Positions 1 to 9,056 of a stretch of DNA of 64,000 nt are shown one piece after another. This stretch comes from an uncultured Spirochaetota bacterium (GTDB taxonomy: Bacteria > Spirochaetota > UBA4802 > UBA5550). Numbering within the stretch: position 1 is the stretch's first letter; each line of letters begins with the position of its first letter. The stretch is taken from contig CALMRZ010000023.1 of NCBI GenBank assembly GCA_937872225.1, forward strand, positions 46,324 to 110,323. The letters run 5' to 3'. The notes beneath the pieces were generated by a model. The model saw only the letters and a list, made by a program, of their open reading frames with translations, searched no databases and was not told where the DNA came from. The position numbers and the translations under genes are program-made.

Positions 1-457
1 CAATATGGTAACGTCACTATTCAGGCATGAGCGGATAGTAACCACCAAGGAAAAAGGGAAAGAACTGAAGCGGATATCCGAGCGTCTCATTACCAGGGCC
101 AAAAGGAACATGGACATTCCTGATAAGGAAGAGAACAGGAAACTCCATAATAAGCGCCAGGTAATGAAGGTCATTAAGGACCGGGATATCATCAAGAAGC
201 TCTTTGAAGACATTGCGCCGCGCTACAAGGATAGAAAGGGCGGATATACCCGGATATACCTTCTTGGCAAAAGGGCCGGTGATGCCGCAGAGATGTCCAT
301 CATCGAACTTGTTGATAAGAGGGTCGTCGAAAAGAAGGCCGAGGCTAAAGACAAAGAAGACAGGAAAGAAAAAAAAGAGAAAGAAAAGAAGGAACCAAAA
401 AAAGAAAAGAAAGAGAAGGAGCCTAAAGAAGCCAAAGCAAAGAAGAATAAAGAGTAG
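1..457 (+). CDS. rplQ: 50S ribosomal protein L17, 3' part (5' end outside window)
   Basis: Large-subunit ribosomal protein. The frame is already open at base 2 and reads N-M-V-T-S-L-F-R-H-E-R-I, the classic early L17 motif, so the true start lies upstream and only the first 20 or so residues are missing. The core family region ends near the segment 'GKRAGDAAEMSIIELV'. After it comes a tail of about 45 residues made almost only of Lys, Glu, Asp and Ala, which ordinary bacterial L17 lacks. L17 is normally the last gene of the alpha operon, and the strong terminator just downstream fits that. Confidence 0.95.
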   Translation, partial: NMVTSLFRHERIVTTKEKGKELKRISERLITRAKRNMDIPDKEENRKLHNKRQVMKVIKDRDIIKKLFEDIAPRYKDRKGGYTRIYLLGKRAGDAAEMSIIELVDKRVVEKKAEAKDKEDRKEKKEKEKKEPKKEKKEKEPKEAKAKKNKE

Positions 458-473
458 AATAACGATATATGAC

Positions 474-510
474 AAAAAAACGCCTGGTCAATTGATCCGG
501 CGTTTTTTTT
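474..510. terminator. Intrinsic terminator after rplQ, probably bidirectional
   Basis: A7-CGCC and GGCG-T8 arms flank a loop that is itself partly self-complementary (TCAATTGA). The A-run on the left arm means it can also end transcription of the leftward gene that stops at 536. Confidence 0.9.
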
Positions 511-535
511 CTGCTTGTCTGCAGTGACGTGAACG

Positions 536-1384
536 TTAGCCCTGTTTCTTGCCGAGCTTTTTCATTTCCACTGCGTGGATGAATCTCATGTTGTCATTGG
601 CGTCAACCTTGTATTTTTCAGGGATGCGGTCGTCGAATATGGGTATGATCGAGCCATGGGTCACATTGTATTTTACCATGCTTTTGCCGAGCTCGTTTAT
701 GTTTTTTACCCGGTGGATCTCTATCCCGCACTCTTTTGCCTGCCGGCAGAGGAATATCACGTCCATGTACCGGCTTATGAGGTAATTGGTGTTTTTAACA
801 GTCAGCGTGGTTTTTTTTCTCAACAGGGCTATTTCCGGATCTTCGTATATTTTTTTTGCGGCTTCATATTTTTTATAGCCTTCCCGCAGGTAGCTGCTGA
901 TCCGCTCCCGGTCATGGAAAAGATGATATTTATCCGAATCGTACGGCTTGACGTCTTTAACGGGATCATAGGGACGGGCGAAATAAGCGGCGAGGCCGCT
1001 GTTCTTGCTGTTTTCAATAAGGGAGTCGAAGGTGTCCTTTGACGTGGAATCAAGAATTTCCTTGGTCCTTTTCAGGTACAGGTCATCGATGAGGCCGAGA
1101 AGGGATATCATTTCCATTTTGACTTTTTTATACTTGGATGTTGAACTGGTGAAATCCTGACCGTAATAGCTTTCGCTGGCGTCTTGGAACTGCAGACGTA
1201 TGTCGGCATATTTTTTTTTCAGTCCGTCATCTCCAAAATTTTCAACCATGATACGCATGTTGCGAAGAGCTTCCAGGGTCAGGGCATAATCCCTGGACGA
1301 TTTTTCTATCGGCGAAATCGAGAATGAATCGCTGGTGCCTGTGACCATGATGAGGACTATGAGGGCGGCAACATGTTTTTTCAT
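536..1384 (-). CDS. Unknown exported protein
   Basis: I do not recognise a family. The 282-residue product begins with a typical signal peptide (KK, then hydrophobic residues about 6-16, small residues after). The mature part is rich in Lys, Tyr, Asp and Glu and looks mainly helical, with long runs compatible with coiled coils. No Cys-based lipobox is visible. It converges on rplQ and shares the terminator between them. It is probably a periplasmic or surface protein; no enzymatic motif is seen. Confidence 0.65.
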   Translation of the reverse strand: MKKHVAALIVLIMVTGTSDSFSISPIEKSSRDYALTLEALRNMRIMVENFGDDGLKKKYADIRLQFQDASESYYGQDFTSSTSKYKKVKMEMISLLGLIDDLYLKRTKEILDSTSKDTFDSLIENSKNSGLAAYFARPYDPVKDVKPYDSDKYHLFHDRERISSYLREGYKKYEAAKKIYEDPEIALLRKKTTLTVKNTNYLISRYMDVIFLCRQAKECGIEIHRVKNINELGKSMVKYNVTHGSIIPIFDDRIPEKYKVDANDNMRFIHAVEMKKLGKKQG

Positions 1385-1750
1385 TTCTGCACCACGCTCC
1401 TTGTTGTAAGATAAGTATAGATTGCAATTAATTGCAATGGAAAATCACCAGATAAGGGATCAGTAGTTAAAGGACTTACATGTTCCCGGTTTATTTTTCG
1501 ACAAACCGCTGGTATATCTTTATTATTATAATGATAACGCCAACAAAAATTGGCCCCAAAGGGTAAATGAGAGGCGCCGGGATAATTTCCTTCCGGTCGG
1601 GCAATAGAGTCAAGGAAGTGAGCCGAAGCGCGCCGCAAGTATCGCATTCATGAAAACAGGGGGAGATGAAAATTAATAAAAAAGGTTATTGATTTTTTTT
1701 TAATTAAATATGAAATTGAGGCCAATGCTCAATCAGCATGAAAATCGGAG
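1385..1750. other. Intergenic region, mostly empty
   Basis: Between two divergently oriented genes. The right end (about 1670-1720) is AT-rich with T8 and TTAAATAT runs and is the likely promoter zone of the 1757 gene, but I could not fix a convincing -35/-10 pair. No gene seen; a leftward open frame at 1381-1647 has no family-like features. Confidence 0.5.
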
Positions 1751-1756
1751 ATGATA

Positions 1757-2635
1757 ATGGATAAAGAGCTTAAAATATCATACCGCCAGAAGAATGTGAC
1801 GGTCTGCCCGGTCTGTTCGTTTGAATTCCACCGGGAAGAGCTTTTCTCGGGAGGGGGGAGGCTGATTGCCGGCAAATTGACCGATGAGTTGCGGAGACTT
1901 TACGAAGTAAGCAAAAAGTTCGGTAAGGTTTATCCCCTGTCCTATGCGTTGACGGTATGTCCGAGCTGTTTTTATTCGGCTTTCCCCAAGGATTTTGAAA
2001 TCCTTGACGATTCGGAAGTTGACAAAATGCGCGAGCTTACTGCGGCCCGTAAAAATGCGATAAAGAAGTTCTTCGGCAGCATTGATTTTAACGGGGACCG
2101 GGAGCTTAAAACAGGCGCCGCGTCCTACATGCTGGCGGTGGACAGCTACGGCTACCGGAACAAGAAAGTCGCCCCCACGTTTAAGATAGCCCTCTGCTCT
2201 ATCCGGGCTGCGTGGCTGTTCAGCGACCTGGCGAAGGAAAATCCCGATGCACCTTACGGGAAGATCGCCGTGTTTTTTTACAAAAAGGCGTACCAGTCCT
2301 ATGTCAAGCTTCTCGACCTGATGCAGACGGGCGGGGAGCCGGTGGATGCCGTCGGCAACATGGGTCCCGACACGGACAAGAACTGGGGATACGAGGGCGT
2401 ACTGTACCTCACAGCGGTGCTGACGGTGAAAGTCGGCTCAAAAGAGCCCGACCCGGCAAAGAAAATGGAGAACTTTGAAAAATGCAAACGATATCTGAGC
2501 CGCCTTTTCGGATCCGGGAAAACATCCAAATCGAGACCGTCCGAACTTCTTGATAAAACAAAAGACCTCTATGATAAAATTAATGAGATGATCGAAGAAT
2601 GGAACAGGGAAAATCTTCCGAAGCAAGAAGGATAG
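1757..2635 (+). CDS. DUF2225 family protein
   Basis: Matches the pattern of the DUF2225 family, common in spirochaetes and firmicutes and of unknown function. Two CPxC pairs lie at C17/C20 and C68/C71 and probably bind one zinc ion; the rest is helical, TPR-like. I prefer the ATG at 1757 over 1751 because GGAG at 1747-1750 sits 6 nt from it, while it abuts the first ATG. The 3' end overlaps truA by 37 nt, so the two are translationally linked. Confidence 0.8.
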   Translation: MDKELKISYRQKNVTVCPVCSFEFHREELFSGGGRLIAGKLTDELRRLYEVSKKFGKVYPLSYALTVCPSCFYSAFPKDFEILDDSEVDKMRELTAARKNAIKKFFGSIDFNGDRELKTGAASYMLAVDSYGYRNKKVAPTFKIALCSIRAAWLFSDLAKENPDAPYGKIAVFFYKKAYQSYVKLLDLMQTGGEPVDAVGNMGPDTDKNWGYEGVLYLTAVLTVKVGSKEPDPAKKMENFEKCKRYLSRLFGSGKTSKSRPSELLDKTKDLYDKINEMIEEWNRENLPKQEG

Positions 2636-3393
2636 CCATAGAGGTTGAGTATGACGGAACGCAGTATAACGGCTGGCAGATCCAGAACGGCGGCAGGACA
2701 GTACAGGGGGAAATAGAGAAAGCGATCGCGGTGCTTACCCGGGAGCACTCGCGCACCATAGCCTCGGGAAGGACCGATTCGGGTGTCCATGCCCTGGGGC
2801 AGGTGGTGCATTTCGACACGGGAAGCGCACTATCGCTCCAGCGGGTCTGCATAGGACTCAACGGGATACTTCCGAAAGATATCTCCGTAAAAAACGCGTA
2901 CCGGGTCCACGACGGTTTCCATGCGCGATTCGATGCGGTTCAGAGAACATACCGGTATTTAATCTACAACCATCCTTCGCGTTCGCCCTTCATGATATAC
3001 CGCGCGATGTGGGTCCATGAAAGGCTGGACGCCGATTACCTGGCGACCGTTACGCGCCAGCTGATCGGTGAAAAGGATTTCTCGTCATTCTGCAAGAAGC
3101 GAGAGTCGAAAAACATCACCACGGTCAGGAGGATATCGGACATCACGGTTCAGAGAAACGGCGACATGATATGCGTTGAAATTACGGGTAATGCGTTTCT
3201 CCATAATATGATCCGGATCATCGTGGGGACTATTGTTGAAATGAACAAAAAAAAAGCCGAGCCCTCGGTCCTGGCTGAAATTGTATCCAGAAAGGACCGC
3301 GATTTCAGCGGGGTCACGGCTCCACCCTACGGGCTGTATCTTGTAAGGGTGCTCTATGAGCCGGATCTTGCCTTATCGGAATCGGCCTTTTAG
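2599..3393 (+). CDS. truA: tRNA pseudouridine(38-40) synthase TruA
   Basis: Converts uridines 38-40 in the anticodon arm of many tRNAs to pseudouridine. The family signature GRTDSGVHA is present with the catalytic aspartate at D60; the second half contains FCKKRES and the GNAFLHNMIRIIVGT segment typical of TruA. Full length at 264 residues. The start lies inside the end of the DUF2225 gene; if the true start is the next in-frame codon the N terminus would be slightly shorter. Confidence 0.95.
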   Translation: MEQGKSSEARRIAIEVEYDGTQYNGWQIQNGGRTVQGEIEKAIAVLTREHSRTIASGRTDSGVHALGQVVHFDTGSALSLQRVCIGLNGILPKDISVKNAYRVHDGFHARFDAVQRTYRYLIYNHPSRSPFMIYRAMWVHERLDADYLATVTRQLIGEKDFSSFCKKRESKNITTVRRISDITVQRNGDMICVEITGNAFLHNMIRIIVGTIVEMNKKKAEPSVLAEIVSRKDRDFSGVTAPPYGLYLVRVLYEPDLALSESAF

Positions 3394-3454
3394 GCATTTT
3401 CCCGCCATAAACCGGAAAAACAAAGACCTTGAAATCCAACAATAATTTATTTTA

Positions 3455-3483
3455 TTGACATAAATAACGAGGGATAATCTATT
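3455..3483 (+). promoter_or_regulatory. Candidate sigma70-type promoter
   Basis: TTGACA at 3455-3460 and TCTATT at 3478-3483, 17 nt apart, upstream of the outer-membrane-type gene at 3627. The -10 is imperfect. It is followed by an 8-bp inverted repeat (TAACACGA 3483-3490, TCGTGTTA 3514-3521). Confidence 0.4.
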
Positions 3484-3626
3484 AACACGAGTCTCCTGTA
3501 ACATTATTAAATTTCGTGTTACAAATAAATATCGGGCTGTGTCCCGGTAACTCATCTCCACCACTGCCATGAGGCGTGACCGGTGAATGGTGATCCGGGT
3601 AAAAGTCTAATTCATTATAATTATTT

Positions 3627-4193
3627 ATGAAAACAATATCTCTGTATTGCGCGGTTGCCGCAGTTGCTATACTGGCAAGCTTTTCCGATGTTTTCGCGTA
3701 TCAGGAGCGGAAAGATTATTTTTCAAAGCCCCAATTCGGAGGATGGTTTGGTCCGGTTACTCCTGCCGGTGATCTGTCAAAAAGGGTGGAGACAAATCTC
3801 GGGGGCGGCGCCTTCTTCAGGTTGACGTTCCCGTGGCCGTACCTGAAGTTTGGCATTGACTCTTCATACCAGAGGTTCAAATCGAAAGGCGTCAATGACC
3901 TTCAGTTCGTGCCCGTGTACGGGAACATCCTGTTCCAGATTCCCGTTGAATTCCCTGTCAGGTTCCAGTTTAAGGCCGGGGCGGGCGGCGGGTGGCTTGC
4001 CGTTAAGCCCGATAACAAGAATGGATGGGATCCGATATTCATGGCCGGCTTTGAGGTCTCCTTCCCTGCCGGGAGGATCGTCAATATCGGGCTACGCATT
4101 GATTACATATATATTTATGAAGGCTATATAAAAGGCTCCCAGAGCGGCGGGCATGTCATCAATACCGGCATCCAGCTCTATTTCAATATTTAA
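3627..4193 (+). CDS. Small outer-membrane beta-barrel-type protein
   Basis: 188 residues with a clear signal peptide (cleavage likely after the A-rich stretch near residue 24). The mature part alternates polar and hydrophobic residues with many Gly, Phe and Tyr, and ends in a C-terminal strand finishing LYFNI, as in outer-membrane barrels. Probably an 8-stranded barrel of no known function. It is followed 48 nt later by a lipoprotein gene on the same strand and may be co-transcribed with it. Confidence 0.65.
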   Translation: MKTISLYCAVAAVAILASFSDVFAYQERKDYFSKPQFGGWFGPVTPAGDLSKRVETNLGGGAFFRLTFPWPYLKFGIDSSYQRFKSKGVNDLQFVPVYGNILFQIPVEFPVRFQFKAGAGGGWLAVKPDNKNGWDPIFMAGFEVSFPAGRIVNIGLRIDYIYIYEGYIKGSQSGGHVINTGIQLYFNI

Positions 4194-4241
4194 ATCCGGT
4201 TTGACGTAACGATGCGCCGCGGGCTTGATAAAAGGTTTTGC

Positions 4242-5771
4242 ATGAAATTATTGAAACAATCAACAGTGGTCATCCTTGTTCTTCTCTTTGCTTGTACGGT
4301 TAACTGCAACAAAGACCCGCTCCTGACCGATCTGAAGACAAAAAAACTCATCGTGGTCCTCAAAGGCACCTACGAGTCGAACAGCCCCATGGAGTGGAGC
4401 ATGCCCACGGCCTGCGCCCATGTGGATCCTGTCACAAACAAGTGCGATACCTATACACCGGAATATCTCGCTCAAATGCAGGATGATTCCGTGTATGAAT
4501 GCAATTCCACCGAGGACACTCTTCCGAATGTTTTTATGATCGATCTTTCCGAGATACGGCTCTGGGACACGCGCGGAAAATCGTACAAGTTCGCGAATTA
4601 CCGGCAGACCTTTGCCTCCGCTTTGAGCGACAGCGACCCGATGTTCAACGGCACGGGCTATCCTCTTTCAAATGATGATGTGCCTTCAAAGGCCTATACC
4701 TGCATCGCCCTGTATATAAGAAAAATGCTTCTGGACGGAGCCAAGTCATATGTGGCCCGGGACGACGGCTGGTATCCTTCCGTGGTGTGGGATGTATATA
4801 AAGAAGGCGAATATCCGACCTTCAATTTCAACGCGCTCCAGATCCATTCATATTACGACGATCTGCTCATCAGCAGCGCGTCAATTAACCGAGTATACCC
4901 CCTGATTATTCCGATCAATGATCTTCTTACCGGCGGCGCCGGGATGTTTTTTAACAGCAAATTCAGCTATACCGTCCTTGAGATACGGATGGTCGTGAAG
5001 AATTTCATAAAAAAATATGAGCAGAAATCAACAACATCAAACGCATACACGGTCAAGCATTTCCACGGTCTTTCGGACTGGCTCAACGACGTTGAAAAAG
5101 GCGATTCGGTCATCGGCGGCAATGTCCTCACCGTTGCCCGCACCTATGTGCCCGAGCTTGTCGGCAGGATCAGCGGCACGGCAACGGCGGGAAGACACGT
5201 CATCGCGATTCCTGCAGGGAGCAGTATATTGAGCTACACGCTCAATGTTGATCCCTACGTCGATCATGCTGTAACAACCACACCGGCCCGGGACGAGTCC
5301 ATGGGTACGCTGCGGGGATTAAATCCATGTAATTTGCCCAAAAAACCGTCCTATTACACGGGAACCAGCATTAACCGTGCCCTTGAATATTTTCTTAAAT
5401 ATGAAAACTATAAATACGAATGGAACAAGCTGGTGCCCCAGGGAACATTCGTATATCCTGACAGTACCGAACTTACCACCTATTGCGATTCCTATGATAC
5501 CTTCAAGGAAGAATGGAACAAGTACGCTAAAGAGACCGGGATCCGCAGCATGGTCCTTCCTCAACTCGCTGTGTATGTGCCGTCCAGCGGCTCCTTCACC
5601 ATTGAAAATGTCATGCCCGGCTCCTACGATGTTTACGTTGCCAACAGGGCCCCTGAATACGGCAAGCTGTATTACAATCATTATGATACGGGATCCGGCA
5701 CCTATGTCTCGGAGTTCACTCTTCTCGGCACTGTCACGGTCGGCCCCGGCTCGACCGCGACAGTTCCCTGA
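4242..5771 (+). CDS. Large lipoprotein of unknown function
   Basis: Starting at the ATG at 4242 gives K-rich residues, a hydrophobic stretch and a lipobox-like LFAC with the lipid-bearing Cys at about residue 18. The 509-residue product has no family I can name. The last ~60 residues, with SGSFTIENVMPGSYDVYVA, resemble a small prealbumin-like (carboxypeptidase-regulatory) beta-sandwich. An upstream in-frame ATG at 4212 would place ten charged residues before the signal peptide and is less likely. Confidence 0.65.
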   Translation: MKLLKQSTVVILVLLFACTVNCNKDPLLTDLKTKKLIVVLKGTYESNSPMEWSMPTACAHVDPVTNKCDTYTPEYLAQMQDDSVYECNSTEDTLPNVFMIDLSEIRLWDTRGKSYKFANYRQTFASALSDSDPMFNGTGYPLSNDDVPSKAYTCIALYIRKMLLDGAKSYVARDDGWYPSVVWDVYKEGEYPTFNFNALQIHSYYDDLLISSASINRVYPLIIPINDLLTGGAGMFFNSKFSYTVLEIRMVVKNFIKKYEQKSTTSNAYTVKHFHGLSDWLNDVEKGDSVIGGNVLTVARTYVPELVGRISGTATAGRHVIAIPAGSSILSYTLNVDPYVDHAVTTTPARDESMGTLRGLNPCNLPKKPSYYTGTSINRALEYFLKYENYKYEWNKLVPQGTFVYPDSTELTTYCDSYDTFKEEWNKYAKETGIRSMVLPQLAVYVPSSGSFTIENVMPGSYDVYVANRAPEYGKLYYNHYDTGSGTYVSEFTLLGTVTVGPGSTATVP

Positions 5772-5817
5772 TGGCCGGGTCCCACAGGAAAAAAAACCCT
5801 CCACCGTATTAATTTAA

Positions 5818-5846
5818 TTGACCTCAACAGGCAACGTCTTTATTTA
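5818..5846 (+). promoter_or_regulatory. Candidate sigma70 promoter for lysC-ddl operon
   Basis: TTGACC (5818-5823) and TATTTA (5841-5846) are separated by exactly 17 nt, 75 nt upstream of the lysC start chosen here. Confidence 0.5.
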
Positions 5847-5920
5847 GGATTAACACTTCGGACTCTGCGGTGTTACCGGCGTGCCTGCGGCGCCGCGCAA
5901 TGAACTGTTGGGGAATTACT

Positions 5921-7150
5921 ATGTCAGACCTGAAAATCATCGTTCAAAAGTATGGCGGCACCAGCGTTGGAACGCCTGAAAGGATCAAGGCCGTCGCGGA
6001 GCGCATCAAGAGCTACGTCAACAGGGGGCAATCGGTCGTTGTCGTGGTTTCCGCGATGGGGAAGACCACGGATGAGCTCATCGCCCTGTCACAGAGCATA
6101 ACCACAAAGCCTGACAGCAGGGAAATGGACATGCTCCTTTCCACCGGCGAGCAGGTATCGATCGCCCTCCTCGCCATGGCCCTCCATGAGATCGGGATCG
6201 ACGCCATATCCTACACGGGCTCGCAGATCAAGGTCGTTACCGACGGAAATTTCAGCAAGGCAAAGATAGAAAGCATATCGACCGACCGCATCATGAAGTC
6301 CCTCAGGGAGAACAAGGTGGTCATCGTCGCCGGGTTCCAGGGCATCGACAGCGAGGAGAACATCACCACACTCGGCAGGGGCGGTTCGGACACATCGGCG
6401 GCGGCGCTGGCGGCGGTCCTGGGTACCCGAGATTGCGAGATTTATACCGATGTTGACGGCGTGTTTACCGCCGACCCGCGGATCATATCAAAACCCCTCA
6501 AGCTGAAGGAAATCAGTTACGATGAAATGCTCGAGCTTGCCCGCCTGGGCGCCGCGGTGCTGCATTCCCGCTCGGTCGAGTTTTCGAAAAAATACAACAT
6601 CCGGCTGCATGTTCGGTCAAGTTTTAATTATGAAGAGGGCACGGTCGTGATGCCCAAGGAGGAAATGATGGAGAAATACGTAATCAGCGGTGTTACCGCA
6701 AAACGGGACGAAGCCAAGATCACCATTCGAGATATACCGGACCGCCCGGGAATTGCGGCCCGCCTGTTCAGCATCATGGGACAGAACAAGGTGTACGTCA
6801 ACATGATCGTCCAGTCGACCGGCAAGGACAACAAGGCCTCCATCTCCTTCACGGTGCTTAAGAGCGACCTTGAAAAGGCCCTGAAACTGTCGGAAGAACT
6901 CAAGAAAGAACTGGGAGCAAGCGCCATAGAGTCAAAGCAGGACATCGCCATCGTTTCCGCCGTCGGCGTGGGCATGCTTTCTTCCTACGGCGTAGCCGGG
7001 AAGATATTCCAGATGCTGTCGGACCAGAACATTAACATTGAAATGATTTCGACGTCGGAAATCGGCATTTCCTGCGTCATTGACGATATCTACGCGGAGC
7101 TTGCTCAAAAGGTAATACACAAGGCCTTCATAGAAACGGAGCAGAAATAA
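5921..7150 (+). CDS. lysC: Aspartate kinase
   Basis: Phosphorylates aspartate, the first step to lysine, diaminopimelate, threonine and methionine. The N-terminal kinase domain begins with KYGGTSVG and contains [19 protein letters not shown] and the [11 protein letters not shown] segment. Two ACT regulatory domains follow (from about residue 265), so feedback control by an amino acid is expected. I use the ATG at 5921 because it places KYGGTS in the usual position; the open frame extends upstream to 5870 with unlikely residues. The stop overlaps the ddl start by one base. Confidence 0.95.
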   Translation: MSDLKIIVQKYGGTSVGTPERIKAVAERIKSYVNRGQSVVVVVSAMGKTTDELIALSQSITTKPDSREMDMLLSTGEQVSIALLAMALHEIGIDAISYTGSQIKVVTDGNFSKAKIESISTDRIMKSLRENKVVIVAGFQGIDSEENITTLGRGGSDTSAAALAAVLGTRDCEIYTDVDGVFTADPRIISKPLKLKEISYDEMLELARLGAAVLHSRSVEFSKKYNIRLHVRSSFNYEEGTVVMPKEEMMEKYVISGVTAKRDEAKITIRDIPDRPGIAARLFSIMGQNKVYVNMIVQSTGKDNKASISFTVLKSDLEKALKLSEELKKELGASAIESKQDIAIVSAVGVGMLSSYGVAGKIFQMLSDQNINIEMISTSEIGISCVIDDIYAELAQKVIHKAFIETEQK

Positions 7151-8250
7151 TGCTCACCGTGGGCGTCCTCTTCGGCGGGAGGTCCGGCGAGCACGATGTC
7201 TCCCTCTGCTCCGCGGCGTCCGTCGTGGCCGCAATGGACCCTTCTCGATACAATGTTGTCGCCATCGGCATTGACCGCGACGGGCGGTGGTACGTCCAGG
7301 ACAGCCCGGTGATCGTCGACGACAGGGATTTCGGCCGCATCCTGAAGCTTGAAAAGAAGGGAAACTGGTTCGTAAACCATTTTGAGGACGGCAACAGGCT
7401 GGTCCTGTTTGACGCTGACAGTAACAGGAAGGTGTCCGTTGACGTTGTCTTCCCCGCGGTGCACGGCACGTACTGCGAGGACGGCACGCTGCAGGGCCTC
7501 CTGGAGCTGGCCATGGTCCCCTACGTGGGGGCCGATTCCGTAGGTTCCTCCATCGGCATAGACAAGGACGTGACCAAGCGCCTTCTCCGGGACGGCGGGA
7601 TTCCCGTGGTCCCCTGGGTGACCATCTTCAAGGACGAGTGGGACCGGGACACCGAAACAATACTGAACGCCATAAAGGAAAATATACCGCTGCCGCTCTT
7701 CGTGAAACCGGCGAGGACCGGGTCGTCCGTGGGCGTGAAAAAAGTGAAGGCCCACGGTGAGCTGGCCGGGGCGATCGATTTCGCCTTTCAATACGACACG
7801 AAGCTCCTGATAGAGAAAGGGATCGATGCCCGCGAGATCGAGTGCTCGGTCCTCGGGAACAATGAGCCCATGGCTTCAGTGCCGGGCGAGGTAAGGACCC
7901 GCCATGAGTTTTATTCCTATGAATCGAAGTACATCGATCCGGACGGCGCCGAGCTGGTGATACCCGCCGCCATCGATGACGCCGTATCGGCATCCATCCG
8001 CGCCGCCGCTGTCGAAGGATACCGCATTCTCTGTTGCGGGGGCATGGCCCGCGTCGATTTCTTCCTCGATAAGAATACCGGCGAGTACTTCCTGAACGAG
8101 ATCAACACCCTGCCGGGGTTCACCAGCATAAGCATGTATCCAAAATTATGGGCCCATTCCGGCCTGGAGTACCCGGCCCTCATCGACAGGCTCATCGAGC
8201 TGGCCATCGAGCGCCATCGCGCCAGGGCGGGCATCCGCACACGGATATGA
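7150..8250 (+). CDS. ddl: D-alanine--D-alanine ligase
   Basis: ATP-grasp enzyme joining two D-Ala for peptidoglycan. Family motifs are visible: FGGRSGEHDVS near the N terminus, the SSIGIDKD loop, KPARTGSSVGV, and the metal-binding NEINTLPGFT near the C terminus. 366 residues is normal for the family. It overlaps lysC by 1 nt and the next gene by 4 nt (ATGA), so all three are likely one operon devoted partly to cell-wall precursors. Confidence 0.95.
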   Translation: MLTVGVLFGGRSGEHDVSLCSAASVVAAMDPSRYNVVAIGIDRDGRWYVQDSPVIVDDRDFGRILKLEKKGNWFVNHFEDGNRLVLFDADSNRKVSVDVVFPAVHGTYCEDGTLQGLLELAMVPYVGADSVGSSIGIDKDVTKRLLRDGGIPVVPWVTIFKDEWDRDTETILNAIKENIPLPLFVKPARTGSSVGVKKVKAHGELAGAIDFAFQYDTKLLIEKGIDAREIECSVLGNNEPMASVPGEVRTRHEFYSYESKYIDPDGAELVIPAAIDDAVSASIRAAAVEGYRILCCGGMARVDFFLDKNTGEYFLNEINTLPGFTSISMYPKLWAHSGLEYPALIDRLIELAIERHRARAGIRTRI

Positions 8251-8897
8251 CCATAGACGCGATACTGTTCGACATGGACGGGGTTGTGGTCGATTCCATG
8301 CCCAGCCATGCCGACGCGTGGAAGCGCGTCCTCGGCGAATTCGGCCTTGAGCTTGATGACATCGATATTTTCCGCCGCGAGGGGATGTCGGGCAGGCAGT
8401 CGGTCGAGGACATATTCATCGAGAAGGAGCGCCCGGTCCCCGGCGAGAGCGAATTCCACGATCTTATCGCGAAAAAACACGCCATCTTCGAGGAGTGCGA
8501 GATCCGCCTCTTCCCCCATATCGTGGAGATCCTGGCATGGATCCGCGGCAGGGGCATTCGGGCGGCCCTGGTGACCGGATCCCAGAAGAGGTCGGTCAAC
8601 CATCTCCTGCCGGCAGAAGTCCTGTCACGTTTTGACGTCGTCATTGCCGCCGAGGATGTGACAAGGGGAAAGCCGGATCCGGAGCCGTACCTCAGGGCGC
8701 TCGACGCCCTCGGCGTCAGGCCGGAACGGGCCCTGATCATTGAGAATGCCCCGATGGGCATACGCGCCGCCCGGGCGGCCGGTATCGCGTGCGTGGCCCT
8801 TGAGACGACGCTGCCGCGCCGTTACCTTTCCGGCGCGGACAGGATATTCGGCGGACACCGCGAACTTCTTGAGTACCTGAAATCGGCCGCCCGGTGA
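8247..8897 (+). CDS. HAD-superfamily hydrolase (beta-phosphoglucomutase-like)
   Basis: 216 residues. The HAD motif I DMDGVVVDS carries the nucleophile D9 and acid/base D11; a helical cap (about residues 18-80) follows, then VTGSQKR (motif II) and KPDPEPYL plus IENAPMGIRAA (motifs III and IV). This is subclass IA, acting on a small phosphorylated sugar or similar; the substrate cannot be read from sequence. The ATG overlaps the ddl stop, which sets the start. Confidence 0.85.
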   Translation: MTIDAILFDMDGVVVDSMPSHADAWKRVLGEFGLELDDIDIFRREGMSGRQSVEDIFIEKERPVPGESEFHDLIAKKHAIFEECEIRLFPHIVEILAWIRGRGIRAALVTGSQKRSVNHLLPAEVLSRFDVVIAAEDVTRGKPDPEPYLRALDALGVRPERALIIENAPMGIRAARAAGIACVALETTLPRRYLSGADRIFGGHRELLEYLKSAAR

Positions 8898-9056
8898 CTG
8901 TACCGTCGTGGCAGCCGTGTCCCGCGCCATTTTTTTTATTGACAGTGTCTGTTTCATGCCGTCTGTATGATATTAGCAGCAGGCGGATCGTCGTGGGCAT
9001 ACCTTTGCGCCGTTCAGCGGAGGCGGCGGTAACCATCCCCACAATCAGGAGCACGT

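Noticed and set aside
8939..8971. TTGACA ... TATGAT before pssA
   Set aside because: The spacer is 21 nt, too long for a normal promoter.
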